Source of the DNA: Anarhynchus alexandrinus
Lineage: Eukaryota; Chordata; Aves; Charadriiformes; Charadriidae
NCBI GenBank assembly: GCA_008711295.1
Contig: VUYV01000330.1
Location: 332,369-396,368 of the forward strand
Direction of reading: 5' to 3'
Length of the DNA: 64,000 nucleotides
The notes under the pieces are model-generated. The model was not told the DNA's origin. It saw nothing but the letters and a program-made list of their open reading frames with translations, and made no database searches. Numbering within the stretch: the first letter of the stretch is position 1; every line of letters starts with the position of its first letter. A program made the position numbers and the translations under genes. This document shows, in pieces, positions 10,831-21,845 of the stretch.

Positions 10831-11095
10831 CGCTGCCTGCGGCCGCCAGCCAGCGGCCCCTGCCTCCCGGGCTAACGTTTCACAGTGCACAACCAGAGCG
10901 CGCGGACCCGACCGGGGATGCCGACACGTAACGCTCAGGTTTGACAGCTCGGGGGGAACCAAGGCCACAACCCCCCAAAACAGCCCCCAGCCCCGGGGGG
11001 GGGAGAGGTCACCCCGCAGAGCACCCCCGGGGCTCCCCCCACCCACCGCGTCCCCCGGCAGGCGGCGGCGCGGCCGCGAGATGGGATCTTCTCCG
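10830..11095. other. CpG-rich linker
   Basis: GC- and CpG-rich stretch with long C/G runs. It falls within a minus-strand frame of 150 codons that has no recognisable protein features. Confidence 0.4.
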
Positions 11096-11099
11096 TTAG

Positions 11100-11480
11100 T
11101 CTTCAACCCTTGATCAAGTTTCCAGGCATTTCGTATTACATTTGATTTAGCTTTGCTAGACTAAGCACATTATTAATTGGTTCTCTTTTTATTTACAATA
11201 CTATTGCTTGAAATATATACTACACTCAGTAATTGAATTTTTGGAATACAGTAATTAAAAAAGTCAAAAGAGCAATAAACAGAAGCGTTAGTAAATAATT
11301 GCATCTGAGAACGAGCATAAATCATCCAGATTAAATGATTTTATATCATATTTGAACTCTTTAATTTTAATTTATGGTTTCCAGACAATTTACAACCACT
11401 GCTGACTTTGTTTTCCTCTGCCTGCCTCGTAGCCTTAGTGCTGATAAAAAGCTTTTCAAGAATTCTTGGACTTTTTTTTT
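11100..11480. promoter_or_regulatory. Candidate enhancer core rich in TAATTG sites
   Basis: About 380 bp of AT-rich sequence with TAATTGG at 11174-11180, TAATTG at 11230-11235, several further AATTA/TTTAATTTTAATTTA words and sharp GC-rich borders. Stops occur in every frame. Closely resembles homeobox-gene-associated conserved non-coding elements; conservation not tested. Confidence 0.42.
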
Positions 11481-11985
11481 TTTAATATCATTTTCCCAGG
11501 TTATTTTTTTGGCGCTCTGCAGGGGTGAGCTGTATTCCGACAACGGGGTCAGCACAAGAAAAAATCATCGGAGATCGCTGCCGGCGCAGCATGAGTTTGG
11601 CGAGGGGCAAAGCGGGGCTGGGGCTAAGGGACAGGACTCCTTGTCCCTCCCTGCTTGCCCGGGGCGGGGGACACAAGCCCCCAGCGGCCTCCAAGGGTGG
11701 CCCTGAGTCCTCCCACCTGGCCGAGCCACGGGGCTTCTCCTGCTGCCCGTCCTCACCCTCCGCCTCCGGGCACACGGCTCCACACCGCCGTGGGGTGCTC
11801 AGGAGGTGTGACCGCCCCAGCCACGCGAGGTGCCACCTCCCAGCCGGCCGAGGGACGGCTTCCCAGGTCAGACATCTCAGCAGCATCAAGGATTAAGGAC
11901 ACAAACGCTGACACAATCAGCCCCTCGGGGTGGCGGTGGTGCCCCGCGCCCCCGCTGAGCGCCAGCCCGCGTCCCAGCCCTGGGC
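11480..11985. other. GC-rich linker, no gene seen
   Basis: Overlapping open frames on both strands, GC-rich throughout, without domain signatures. Nothing further supported. Confidence 0.35.
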
Positions 11986-11987
11986 TG

Positions 11988-12118
11988 CGGTGGGGTTCCA
12001 CCGCTTCTCTGGGCGACCTGGGCCAGGGCCCCACCACCCTCCGAGTGAACGTTTGCTTCCTAATATCGATTCTAAATCTGCCCTTTTCCCGTTTGAAGCC
12101 ATTCCCCCTCGTCTGATC
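11988..12118 (-). mobile_element. CR1 LINE internal fragment
   Basis: Matches the CR1 3' region in the 'ttctctgggcgacctgggccag' and 'ttcctaatatcgattctaaatct' stretches and the 'gtttgaagccattccccctcg' stretch, in the same orientation as the 34.1-kb copy. It lacks the 3' tail and is CpG-enriched. A diverged, truncated relic. Confidence 0.85.
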
Positions 12119-12130
12119 AGAAATGAGTGA

Positions 12131-12193
12131 TCTGTATATATATGTGTGTGTATATATATGTATATATATATCTGTATATATATGCGTATGTAT
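12131..12193. repeat. TA/TG microsatellite
   Basis: Alternating TATATATG/TGTGTG units abut the CR1 relic. The run is compound (TA, TG and CTG-TATA segments) and therefore likely length-polymorphic. Confidence 0.85.
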
Positions 12194-12392
12194 TTGATGG
12201 ATAAGAAGTAATAGTAATGTAAGCACGACACAAAATGGTATAGAATAAGGGGTGGAATGTCCTGGTTTGAGGTAAAACAAACCATTTTCTGTTTAGTAAT
12301 TTTACTTTGCAGCTAAGCCTCTTCTAACTGAACTTTCTGAAATTAGCAGCATATTATGCAGAAACTGTTTGCTCGTAGAGTGATAAGACCCA

Positions 12393-12490
12393 TCATAGAA
12401 CCACAGAAGGGTTTGGGTTGGAAGTGACCTTGAAGACCATCCGGTTGCCCCCCAGGGACACCTCCCAGCAGCCCAGGGTGCCCCAGGCTG
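12393..12490 (-). mobile_element. CR1 LINE 3' fragment, degraded
   Basis: 'tcatagaaccacagaagggtttgggttggaag' followed by 'accttgaagaccatcc' and the 'agggacacctcccagcagccc' stretch is a diverged CR1 3' end on the minus strand. It lies about 280 bp from the internal CR1 fragment at 11988-12118, but the order is reversed relative to one intact element. The two are therefore separate insertions or a rearranged one. Confidence 0.85.
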
Positions 12491-12494
12491 TCTC

Positions 12495-12925
12495 CAGCAG
12501 CCCGCGCAGGTGCTGCAGCTCAGACACCGTCCGAGGCGGGAGCGGGGATTATTCCTGCCCACCGCTGTGATTACTCCCCTGCCTGCCTGCTTGGGGCATT
12601 CACCCACTCTTTTGGCTTCACTTTAGGACCAGCAATGAGCTGGGGAGGGGTAATTCTCGGCGTCTGCATCCCCAAGGCCAAGGGGATGAAGCTGTCGCGG
12701 CAGGAGCCGGCGGGGCAGGACGGCAAAGAGAGGGATTTGGTGTGGGGATCTCCCCTCGTAGGGAGGGGAAGGGGCAGATTTAGCCGGGGAGGGGTGTGTG
12801 GGTTTAAAAATAACGATTTCCAACCCGGCCTCGAGTAGGGAATTCTGCCGTTGGCAGAGGGGCCGGGCTGCAGGCAGGCAGGGGCCACCGTCTCCCGCGG
12901 CGGCTGCTGCCCCACAACGGGATGG
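12495..12925. other. GC-rich linker, no gene seen
   Basis: Moderate-to-high GC unique sequence; only composition-driven open frames. Confidence 0.35.
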
Positions 12926-12929
12926 AGTT

Positions 12930-13420
12930 CGTAAAATATTTATCAACTATTTAACTTGACATTTTCTCTTTGAAATGACATGTTATTCAACTTTTACAGC
13001 CTTAATTTCATTTAAAATTCCTGCAAGTCAGACTAACAGAAGAGGACGGTTGCTTCGCATAGCATTAGAAGGAAATCCATGGGCTGCTGACGCTACTGCT
13101 GTTTGAAGTTTGTTTACTTTTTTTTTCCGTGAGCTGAACTTTATTCATTGTCACTTTTGAAATGTGCCATCTTTCTGGATTACACTTGATAAGCACTTGC
13201 TGAGGATATAAGCTATCAGTTTTGGAGTTTTGATCTCCCAGAATTCAATTTTTTCTGGCTTAAGATCAAAAGATGACAAATATCTTGAAAGAAGACAGAA
13301 GCTTTATTGTTGCTATTTGAGGATATCAGCATGTCAAAAGTAGAGACGGGTTGTAAACTATCCTGTTATTTGGGACAAGTATTTCCAACCTACACATTAA
13401 CTTCGGCTTGATAATTTTAC
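12930..13420. promoter_or_regulatory. Candidate AT-rich enhancer core
   Basis: An AT-rich, stop-dense block of about 490 bp with TTAATTTCATTTAAAATTC near 13000 and ATTCATTGTCACTTT near 13142. Abrupt GC-rich boundary on the left. Regulatory role inferred from composition and context. Confidence 0.35.
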
Positions 13421-13890
13421 ACATCTTTATTGGGAATAAAAGATGTTCTGTTGTACCGCTGATGCCGTCCACTCGCTGCAATCTGACAGTCGGCGCGGTT
13501 ACTCTTCCTGAGGCATTTGAAAATGTCACTGGGGAAGTGCTGCTGCCAGAGGCACATTTTAACTGGCACTGGGAGGAATCAGCGTATCTCAATGCATCTC
13601 TTGGAAAAAAATAAAAAAAAAGAAGAAATAAGATGCTTGCGATGCCGGCATCCACAGAAGCCTTCTACAGGCATTGAAGGAAGCAGACAAATTATTTGAA
13701 AATGCCGAATGTGATGGGGGGGTAACAATGTTCGTACACTTTGTCCTTACATAGGCAGCGAGCCTTCCCCGGGGGCACGGTCCCAGAGCATCTCCCCCTT
13801 CCGAGCAGCATGATGTGCCCTTCCTGAACCTCACCACGTTGGGTCCACATCACACGGGGATGGTGTGGGACAGTGCACACAGGGGAAGCT
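13420..13890. other. Mixed unique sequence leading into minisatellite
   Basis: Contains a small A-rich tract (about 13605-13630). No gene or RNA recognised. Confidence 0.35.
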
Positions 13891-14290
13891 GTATGGGATG
13901 CTGAGCGGGATGGTGTCCAGGAGGCTGCTTGGGGACAGGGATGTTTGTACAGGATGCTGAGCAGGGATGGTGTACGGGATGCTGAGCAGGGATGGTGTAC
14001 AGAATGCTGAGTGGGGATGGTGTATGGGATGCTGAGCGGGGATGGTATATGGGATGCTGAGTAGGGATGTTGTATGGGATGCTGAGCGGGGATGGTGTAT
14101 GGGATGCTGAGCAGAGATGGTGTATGGGATGCTGAGCAAGGATGTTGTATGGGATGCTGAGCAGGGATGGTGTATGGGATGCTGAGCAGGGATGTTGTAT
14201 GGGATGCTGAGCAGGGATGTTGTAAGGGATGCTGAGCGGGATGGTGTATGGGATGCTGAGCAAGGATGTTGTACGGGATGCTGATCAGGT
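13890..14290. repeat. 25-bp minisatellite (about 16 copies)
   Basis: The 'gggatgctgagc' word recurs at 25-bp steps (GCTGA at 13981, 14006, 14031 and so on) with 'gatggtgta' or 'gatgttgta' between. A few units are shortened to about 21 bp, and the first copies are interrupted near 13920-13950. On the minus strand the array is open in all three frames for 137-213 codons as a degenerate 'IPYTIPAQHP'-like repeat, because none of the words encodes a stop. Slippage-generated VNTR, not a gene. Confidence 0.92.
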
Positions 14291-14294
14291 TGCT

Positions 14295-15550
14295 GGGTGT
14301 GCAGGGGCATGGCTGGGGTTGCAAGGGTGGCACTGGTGTGGCAGCAAGCTCCCTGGCAGTTTCCTCTTTTCAACCTTCCTCGGTGGCCTGTACGGCAGCC
14401 AGCTGCAGGGGGGGTGCCACGTGCCGGGCATTGACATCTCCCAGCAGACACCTGCCTGTGGCCAGTATGGTGCTCACCCGAGCAGTGGGACCATGTGGAT
14501 CCTGCTCAGGTCCCCATTTTCCATGGGGGAAGCGTGTAGCTTTGGGGGGACAGGTCAGCTGGGCTCCAGCTCTGTAGGGAAACAACAAGCCACAGACCCC
14601 CAAATCATGGGAAACAACACCCAACCGTGGGGCTAGAGAGGAGGGGGGGAGGCCAGGGAACCCCCTCCCTTCAGCCCCACATGCCCCACAATGCTCCCAT
14701 GGCCGTGCACACCACGAGCCATCGCTCCGCAGCATGGCTGTGCCCCAGCGAGTGCCAGACACGGCCCTGGCACCCAGCTACGCCACAGGTGGGGGGGATG
14801 TGGCAGCCGGCCCCGTGTCCTGAGGGGGACGTGGCTTTGTCCCTCCTGGGGCCACTGGCCCTGCGGTCAGGCACTGCGGGCTGGAAGTGCCGCAGAGCTG
14901 TGTCCCCCCCCGGATAGCCGCAGTGCCGCACGCAACAGAAGTGCTTTTAACCGCCGCAGCATTAATTATTCTGCAGCATTAATTATTAATTTTCTTCATA
15001 GCAACCCGGTGCCAGGGGAATCACCTGCTTTTCTGGCTACCGTACAGCGGGAAACAAACTTCCCTCCCAGCGCTTGCGGTCCCACCCCACCCCTCCTCAC
15101 TCCTCTGCTGCAGACGATGCTGAAATAACAATCCCAAAGATGATCCTGAGTGAGGTTGGGCCCTCTATGTGGTCTACGGCCCACACAAAGCAGGGCAAGA
15201 TAACACGCTTTGCGCACGCGGTGGATTTTCTCTAAGTGCCTCGATGCATTTTGGAGGCTCTGCCCGACACATCTCCAGCTTCCACCAGTCCGGTTGGTTT
15301 CGTATTTCTGGAGCAGCAGAAGACAGAGTAACTCGGTGTAGCAGCAGCGTGAGGTCGGGGGGGTGAGCGGAGGGGACAGGAGGGACCGGTGACCTGCCTG
15401 TCTCTGGTAGAGGTGTCGGAGCATCATCTCTGCACAGCCCCTCCGGGCAGCGTCCTTATCTGGGGGCACCTGCTTTGTGCAGGATTGGATCTTTAAGCCC
15501 TCACCAATATTACTTGTGTCGGATGTTTTATCTACGGCCATCAGGAAGGT
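14295..15550. other. GC-rich linker with a duplicated homeodomain word
   Basis: Mostly GC-rich with no credible gene. The exact 15-mer GCAGCATTAATTATT occurs at 14956-14970 and again at 14973-14987, followed by TAATT, giving three overlapping homeodomain-type sites within 35 bp. Confidence 0.45.
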
Positions 15551-15554
15551 CTTT

Positions 15555-15970
15555 AGGACTCCTTAAGCTTATGTCAAATTACTCTTTCATGACATATTCT
15601 GTGGCTTTCATAATATGCTTTGGCACCCGGTAGAGCAGAGGCTATTTGCAGTAGTTCTGCCTTTTGAGGCAAGGTCTGAATCACACCTATGTGTTCATAA
15701 AGAAAAAAAAAGCGTGATTCGTCAGGAAAAAAAAAAAGAGAAAGATGTGGACTAAATACGTCTTTAGATCTCCTCTCGTTGGATAAGAGGCTTTGTCATA
15801 TTAGTGTGCTGCTGTATTAAACAGCGATGCTAATTAAAGATGTATCAGATTACTCAAAGGTAATTCAGTTTTTTAGCCCACAAGACAGTGGCAAAATACA
15901 CGCTGAAGTACCACATCAGTTGGCACACGTTGTCTCGAAATGTCTCAGCAATGTGATCCGAACGTAACAG
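15555..15970. promoter_or_regulatory. Candidate enhancer core
   Basis: AT-rich block with TAATTAAAG at 15831-15839, GATAAGAGG at about 15782 (GATA-type word) and A-rich interruptions at 15705 and 15727. Role inferred. Confidence 0.35.
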
Positions 15971-16680
15971 GGCAACACTCCCCCGGTCCTCCCAACAGCC
16001 CCCTCCCTATGAAAAGAAACCCCAAGCCAGAGAAGTCATTTTGGCTCATGAAAAAAACAAAAACACATGTTATTCTGGGGCAGAAATTTTTGGGGTTTTT
16101 TGTTGAAAGTCCTTAATAGCGATTAAATGCCTATGGGGTCAGTGATGTGTGTCCCACAGCCAGGCTCATCCCCACAGCCTGCGCTGCCTCCTGCCAGGCA
16201 GACCCCTCCCCAAGGCTCTGCCCCAAAAACGGCACCGAAGGAACACCTTGTTCATTCAGAGAAATCGGGCGCATTGCAAAATAGCTGTGAAGAAAAAAGA
16301 GAAAAAAACCCCAAAACTTGGCCAAGGAATTCTGGTGGGGAAATAGTTGCTGACTTGTGAAAGCAGGACGGGCCGGAGGACACCGCGTCCACCGCAAGGG
16401 AAAACAAAAGAAAAAGCAACTTTTTCAATATATACTCTAAGTGTGTACACCCAGAAAAAAGCATAAAATAGCCGAAGAGTCTGGGATTGCTCAGAGAAAA
16501 ACAAGCCGAGGTGCATTTACTGGGGGGGCGGGGTTGGTTTTCATCTTTTAAATCCAGATAAATGACTCTCAAACCCACGAGTATCACTTCAGTTCCCTGA
16601 AAGACAAGACATGGACAGCAGCTCTTCCTTTTGCTCATTAACTCTTACCCTCTCGCAACTAACGAAGGTTGGAAACCCGG
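15970..16680. other. Mixed sequence, no gene seen
   Basis: Unique sequence with short A- and T-runs. Minus-strand frames of 86-128 codons overlap one another and look like chance frames. Confidence 0.3.
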
Positions 16681-17230
16681 GCTGGAAGGCGGCGTCTGCC
16701 CGGTGGAAGGTGCTGAGCGCCCCGGGGAGCGCGGGGGGGGCGAGGGCAGCCCCCTGCCCTTGGTTCGGGCAGGGCGGTGGTGCGCTGGATGCCAGCCCGG
16801 GGAGCGGGTACCGCCAACCGCCGCCACGCAGCGGGGCGCCGGCACGGCCGAGGGTGGCTTCGGCAGCCGGCGCGGGCATCCACGCACCCCCCAGCGNCTT
16901 GCAATTCCATCGTTAGGCGAATTGATTGGTGTTGATGGCGTTGGGCTTCTGCAAAAGCTGGCAGCTACCGGCGCGGGGCGAGAGATGGGTACTGCGGACC
17001 GCGGGGGATGTTGGCTCTGCGGATGAGGAGTATTCTGAGAGCACCATAATACCGCAGCTCGAAACGTGCTCTGCGCCAGCCGGTACCAAAACCCCTCGGT
17101 GCTGACGCTGCCATAAGCGTACCGTTAACGCCGTGCCCTGCTTTGCCCTGCTCCCCCCGCCGGGCACGTCCCCCGCCGCAGCCAGGACGACAGCGCTTTG
17201 GGTACCACGCGTTTTCCCTCCATGGAGGAG
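16680..17230. other. CpG-rich linker containing single N
   Basis: CpG-island-like sequence with N at 16897. The bases on the two sides of the N (GC-rich to the left, AT-mixed to the right) differ sharply in composition, so a contig join is likely. Confidence 0.5.
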
Positions 17231-18090
17231 CCATACGATGGAGCGCGGTGAAGCACAAGTCCAGAAATAGACTCTAAAGTCCATATTAAGAGTTTTTAAA
17301 AACCCATGGAGGAAAGGAAGGCTGGGAACAGCATCCTTTCCCCCGAAGAGCGAGGAGCTGTGTCCTCCTACTGCAGTGAAGCGTTTGCACTGGTGTTTCG
17401 TGACAGAAATTGGAATTATTTGGACAGAACTACAATGGCTGAAGGAGTGGCCAAGGGACAGTCAGCGGTGTCACACGGGAGGCTCAACGGTGGGGGGGGC
17501 ATGGGAGCGTGAAGCAACTAAATATTAGAGGTGGCTTTGCCACCCAGAGGACGGGTGCAACAAAACCAGGTGTTGAGAATCTGAGCTGCACACACGGAGC
17601 CATCACCCATTACAAAGGGGCATCGCACTTCCCCTAAATAAATGAAGTTTTGCCTGATTTTTTTCCTCTACTTTTGCCTTCCTGCTGTCTGACAGGTCCC
17701 ATTCTCATTTCACAATCATTATTCTGGGAACACAGAGAGGTCAGTGATTTTACAAGGCACCAACGCAAGGGCCACCAGTAAAACAAAGCAGAGGTTGAGG
17801 CAAATGAAAACCCCTGGGTGGAACGCTGGAGGGAGACGAGGTTGAAAAATGCAGCAGCATTTCAGATGTCCTAAATGTGGAGGCAGCGCCGGATTGAAGC
17901 TCTTCCAGTCTCCTCATTTTTCCACTTCCTAGAGGAAATATTCACGCCAGCTCTGTGCACCCAGACCAGGAACCGCTCCCTCCGGCTCGCGGTGGCGTAG
18001 ACTTTTCCCGTTTTGCGAAGGCTCCGAGCTGTTGGAACGGGCTGAGCCGCGCGCCTGCCAGCTCCGGGTACAGCCTGCGATCCTTCTGCG
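17230..18090. other. Mixed unique sequence, no gene seen
   Basis: Moderate GC, no recognised repeat, RNA or exon. Confidence 0.3.
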
Positions 18091-18094
18091 TGAG

Positions 18095-18640
18095 ACCCAT
18101 TGGGTTTAATGGCTCAGATGCAAGAACAAGCTGATGCACTCTGCTTTCGAGCTTGGCATTGTGATACGCTTGACAGTTACATATGAATATTAGCCATCTG
18201 CAGGATATGAAGATACAGCTATGATTTCTCTCTTTCTCTATCTCCTTCTTTCTTTTTTTTCTCTTTAATTTTTGGTGGAGCAGAATTACTGCAGAACCGT
18301 GTTTACCAGTGGGCTCTTTGGTCCTGCATTGCAACGAACGCTTCTGCGCACTCTTTGGCCAAGTCTACGGAGAGTAAGATAAAAATTAAAAGAAAAAAAA
18401 AAAAAGAAAAAAGAAAACTGTTTTAAAACTATGTTGAGAGAAATGGGCTGTGGATAACTGCAGTTCTGATATGAAGAGTTTATCTGAACTTTGGATTATC
18501 CAGCACTTGAACGGGCGTTTGGCACTTGTGTTGCAACAGAGGTCATTCATCTGGATAGTCTGGATGACTAAATATATTTGCGGAATACGCCTAACTTGCA
18601 GGGCATTAGCCACGTCTTTTTAGCTTACTAAAATTAACGA
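18095..18640. promoter_or_regulatory. Candidate regulatory core with A-rich tract
   Basis: Contains ACATATGAATATTAGCC around 18180, a TTTCTCT-rich stretch at 18225-18262 and an A-rich tract at 18388-18415, then AT-rich unique sequence. No coding signal; regulatory role is a guess from composition. Confidence 0.3.
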
Positions 18641-19190
18641 TTTTTGCCTAGATACAACTCAGTGTTGCTCTGCAGCCCTGCCCTGTGGCGCGGTTGACGC
18701 TCTGCAGGAATGCTCCGGAGCTGAGGGACTCTCCGGGTGCCATTGCCCAAGGGGAGCTGAGGCAGGGGAGCTCCCACGGTGCCCATCCCGTTCCCCATTT
18801 GGGCACCGAAAGGGGGACGCAATACACAGCTAAACCCAAGATTTTAAAATAGCGTTTCATCCCGACGCGTGACTTTCCCAACCGCTCGGTCTGCCCAGGG
18901 CCCATCGCCACGGAGGGAGCACCACATGGCTGAAAGCTGTCTCCACAAACTCTAAACGACCACGAGCAGCGTATCAGTCCCTTGAAAGGGTAACCAGCAC
19001 TTGAAAAGGTCCCTCAAAGAGGGGAGAATCCCTTTTACTTTGACGCCACTGAAGCAGAGGGCATCATCCCATGGCTTTACCCTTCCCCAGCCCCGGCTCA
19101 GGTGTCCCCAGCCCAAAGGCAGGGGCGTCCCCGGCAGGTTTGCCAGCGACAGAAGAGAACGAGTGTAATTGCTTTCAAGAGCACAATTAA
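18640..19190. other. GC-moderate linker, no gene seen
   Basis: Unique sequence with no features beyond short chance frames. Confidence 0.3.
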
Positions 19191-19700
19191 AAAATCACTT
19201 ACTTGGGCTTTGTGTGATTTTGCCACAAATCATTTTAGCATGATGGGATGTGTATTCTGTGCCTCGAAAACATATGCTGGGGCATACTGGCATGTGGAGA
19301 AATTTAATCCAGTGCATTGATGTGCATCTAAATACGGGAATGGAAAACATCTTGATTGCCCATGGAAGGAATAACCTTCTCTGGGCAAAACTCGCGCTCA
19401 AAGGAAACGTTTCTCCCTGTAATTCTGTCGACTTCATGGGGATACATAGCGTGAGGGGGAAAACCGGTTCCTGGCTTGTGCCTCCCCTCTTTATAAGATC
19501 ACAAATCTTATCAGGAGGAATTTGGGAGAATTGCTGAGAGATTCCTGGGGCTGAGGGACGGGCGACGTGGCGACTGCAGTGAGGGGAAACGAGGGCTCGT
19601 CCCATCCCGGCAGCGGGGCAGAGCCGGGGAAAGCCCCGGCGGCAGGGGCACGGGGCAGCGCCCGCAGCTCTCCCGAGGGATAAAATGCAAAGAAAAGGGC
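19190..19700. other. Mixed unique sequence, no gene seen
   Basis: The left part (19190-19500) is moderately AT-rich and the right part GC-rich. A minus-strand frame of 287 codons starting at 20058 runs through the AT array into this area. It is dominated by low-complexity Phe/Leu/Tyr and is not a credible protein. Confidence 0.3.
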
Positions 19701-19930
19701 AGGATAAAATACAAAGAAGTACAAATATATAAATAAAAAAGCAAAAATGCAAAATTAAATAGAAATATAGAAAAATAGCAATATAGAAAAATAGCAATAT
19801 AGAAAAATAGAAATATAGAAAAAAGAAATATAGAAAAATACAGAAATACAAAAATACAGAAATACAAAAATACAAAAATACAAAAAGGAAGAGAAAACCA
19901 TCACAAAAATAGTAATGAAATAGTAATGAA
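19700..19930. repeat. A-rich tandem array (AATATAGAAAAATAG-type)
   Basis: Degenerate units of about 8 and 16 bp ('aaatagcaatatagaa', later 'aaatacaaaaatacag') repeat for about 230 bp, and a short (TA)n lies at 19961-19976. On the minus strand the array reads as a Phe/Leu/Tyr-rich string that mimics membrane segments. A simple-sequence expansion. Confidence 0.85.
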
Positions 19931-19999
19931 AAAAATAGTAATGAAAGCCTCAAGATCGAACATATATATATATATATCTCACAAGGCTTTTGTCGTCCT

Positions 20000-20515
20000 C
20001 CAGCTCTTGCTGGTAGGGCCGCAGCAAGGCAGGCGCATGAGAAAGCGCAGCAGCTCATTACCCAGAGCCGTCGATCCCCTAACGAGCTGGACTGCCTCTT
20101 GCGACGCCCATGCTGAACCCCCCTCCCCTAATTAAACACTCAGGGGAGCTCCTCAGGGAAGGGAAACGCTTTGGATAATAGAGACAGGAAAGCCCCCAAG
20201 CAAGCCCAAAAGGCCCGCGCCCCCCGGGCAGAGCCCGGCGCCCCTGCGCGGCGTCAGGAGGGGCTCCCCGGGGTCGCGGGGAGCCTGGGCGCCGTGCCCG
20301 CCTCCGGCTGCTCCTTCCCCACCGCCAGCCCCTCGCCAGGGATGCGGGGACGCCAGCGGCTCTGCCCCACGGCCCCTTCCCGGGGCGCTCCGAGGGCTCG
20401 GCATCCCCAACCATCAGCACGGGAAGAGCCGTCCTCCCCCCGGCACGGTGCGCGGTGCCCCCGCCGCGGGAACGGGCTCCCCACTAACTTCGGAACTTCA
20501 TCGTGAACAAAGGTT
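20000..20515. other. CpG-rich linker
   Basis: CpG-dense at about 20200-20490, directly upstream of the next AT-rich core. Island-like, but no promoter elements or exon could be identified. Confidence 0.45.
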
Positions 20516-20519
20516 GTGT

Positions 20520-21110
20520 TTAAGATTCCTGTGTCTACCGCTTAATAACACCCAAATTAGTCTCGATGGAATTAGCTGTAATTAAGGACATTGTGAAATA
20601 TGGTGGGGGCAAACAGAATTACACTGTATTACTTTATTAATAATATTCTTTAACTACACTGTAAATTGCTATTAGGCCTGCATATTACTGCCTGGATATG
20701 GAAATAGTCTTTTGCTATGCTAATCTAACACAATTTTCTTTTAAATGTAAACAAATTATACTCTATTAATATGCTGTTCTACTTGCATAGTTAATTATTG
20801 TAACAGTAAGGAATAAAATTGTTCTGCTTTCTCTGTTTCTGATGGAAAAAGGGCTACATAAATAGTTTAATAGGGAACTAATTATGCAAAAAATTTAGAT
20901 GCCTAAAATGTGTTTGTAATTGCATTAAAATGGTCTTCTGTTCAAATATTGGAAAGCCTGCTAATTGGAGGCTAGCTGGAAATTTAAATATTGTGAATCA
21001 ATGATTTTAATACAGTACATGTTTGGTTGTGTTTCTGTTCATATTTGCCTTTGGAAACGAAGAGAATATTTAACGGCGCTTAATAAGAGGAGTTCTGGAT
21101 TTCATACGGA
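20520..21110. promoter_or_regulatory. Strong candidate enhancer core (homeodomain plus POU-type words)
   Basis: Nearly 600 bp of AT-rich, stop-dense sequence between two CpG-rich linkers. It carries GTAATTAAGGAC near 20578, AGTTAATTATTG near 20789, and TAATTATGCAAA at 20879-20890, which fuses a homeodomain site with a POU-type half site. Length, sharp borders and density of distinct motifs make it the best candidate for a deeply conserved developmental enhancer. No alignment was possible, so conservation is unproven. Confidence 0.5.
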
Positions 21111-21169
21111 TGAGGTTAGCAAGCGGCAGGCAGGAACGCTGCACATGCGTGCCACGGCGTTAACCTTAA

Positions 21170-21600
21170 CTTAGGTGGGGGCACGGCGGTGGCTGCCCCG
21201 GCAGCACCGTCCCCAGGCGAGGGATGCTCACCGGGGCGGCGTGCGGGACGATGCCTAACGAGCTGGTGCGGCCGCACCATCCCTGATTGCCTTGGCCGTG
21301 CGAAGGGGCGCCCGTGGCCGTCCCGCGGGGAGCTCAGCTGCGAGGAGACGCGGTCGGAGGAGCTGTCCCACCTCCAGCGCACGGCACGGCGCGGCGGGCG
21401 GCCGGCAAAGGCTCCGGCACGGGGAGAGGATGGAGGCAGCGGAGGGGACGGCGGCTGCTGCGGCGTGACCTGGCGGGCAGGAGCAGGGGCGGCAGCGGGA
21501 GCCCTCCTGCCTGCCCGCAGCGGGGACGCCGGCATCGCCGTGCTCGTCACCGCAGCGCACCTAAGCGCAGCCCGGGGCTCGGCGCGCTAGCACCCAAGTA
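21170..21600. other. CpG-rich linker
   Basis: CpG-island-like composition with overlapping frames on both strands. No gene supported. Confidence 0.45.
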
Positions 21601-21845
21601 TAGCAATTTGGAGTGGAAACACGCAAACAGCTTGTGGTACAAAGAAAAGGATAGATTTCCAAATGGCTAATCTCCAGCCACCCACACAAGTTTTGTCTCT
21701 CTTTAGCACCTTTCTCTGTTGCTAAGTCTCGCATCCAAAAAAACGAAGAGGAGACACTCCAAATTATGCAGCAATATTGTGTCGAGCAGCTGAAAACAGG
21801 CTCGGAGAAGATCTCGGGGAAGGCAGCGAAATCGTTATTATCTTT
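21600..21845. other. Short AT-richer spacer
   Basis: Unique non-coding sequence between two CpG-rich lobes; nothing recognised. Confidence 0.3.

Noticed and set aside
13692..14451. Minus-strand frames of 137-213 codons
   Set aside because: Produced by the 25-bp minisatellite, open in all three frames at once.
19195..20058. Minus-strand frame of 287 codons resembling a multi-pass membrane protein
   Set aside because: The hydrophobic stretch is the translation of the A-rich tandem array; low complexity, no conserved motif.
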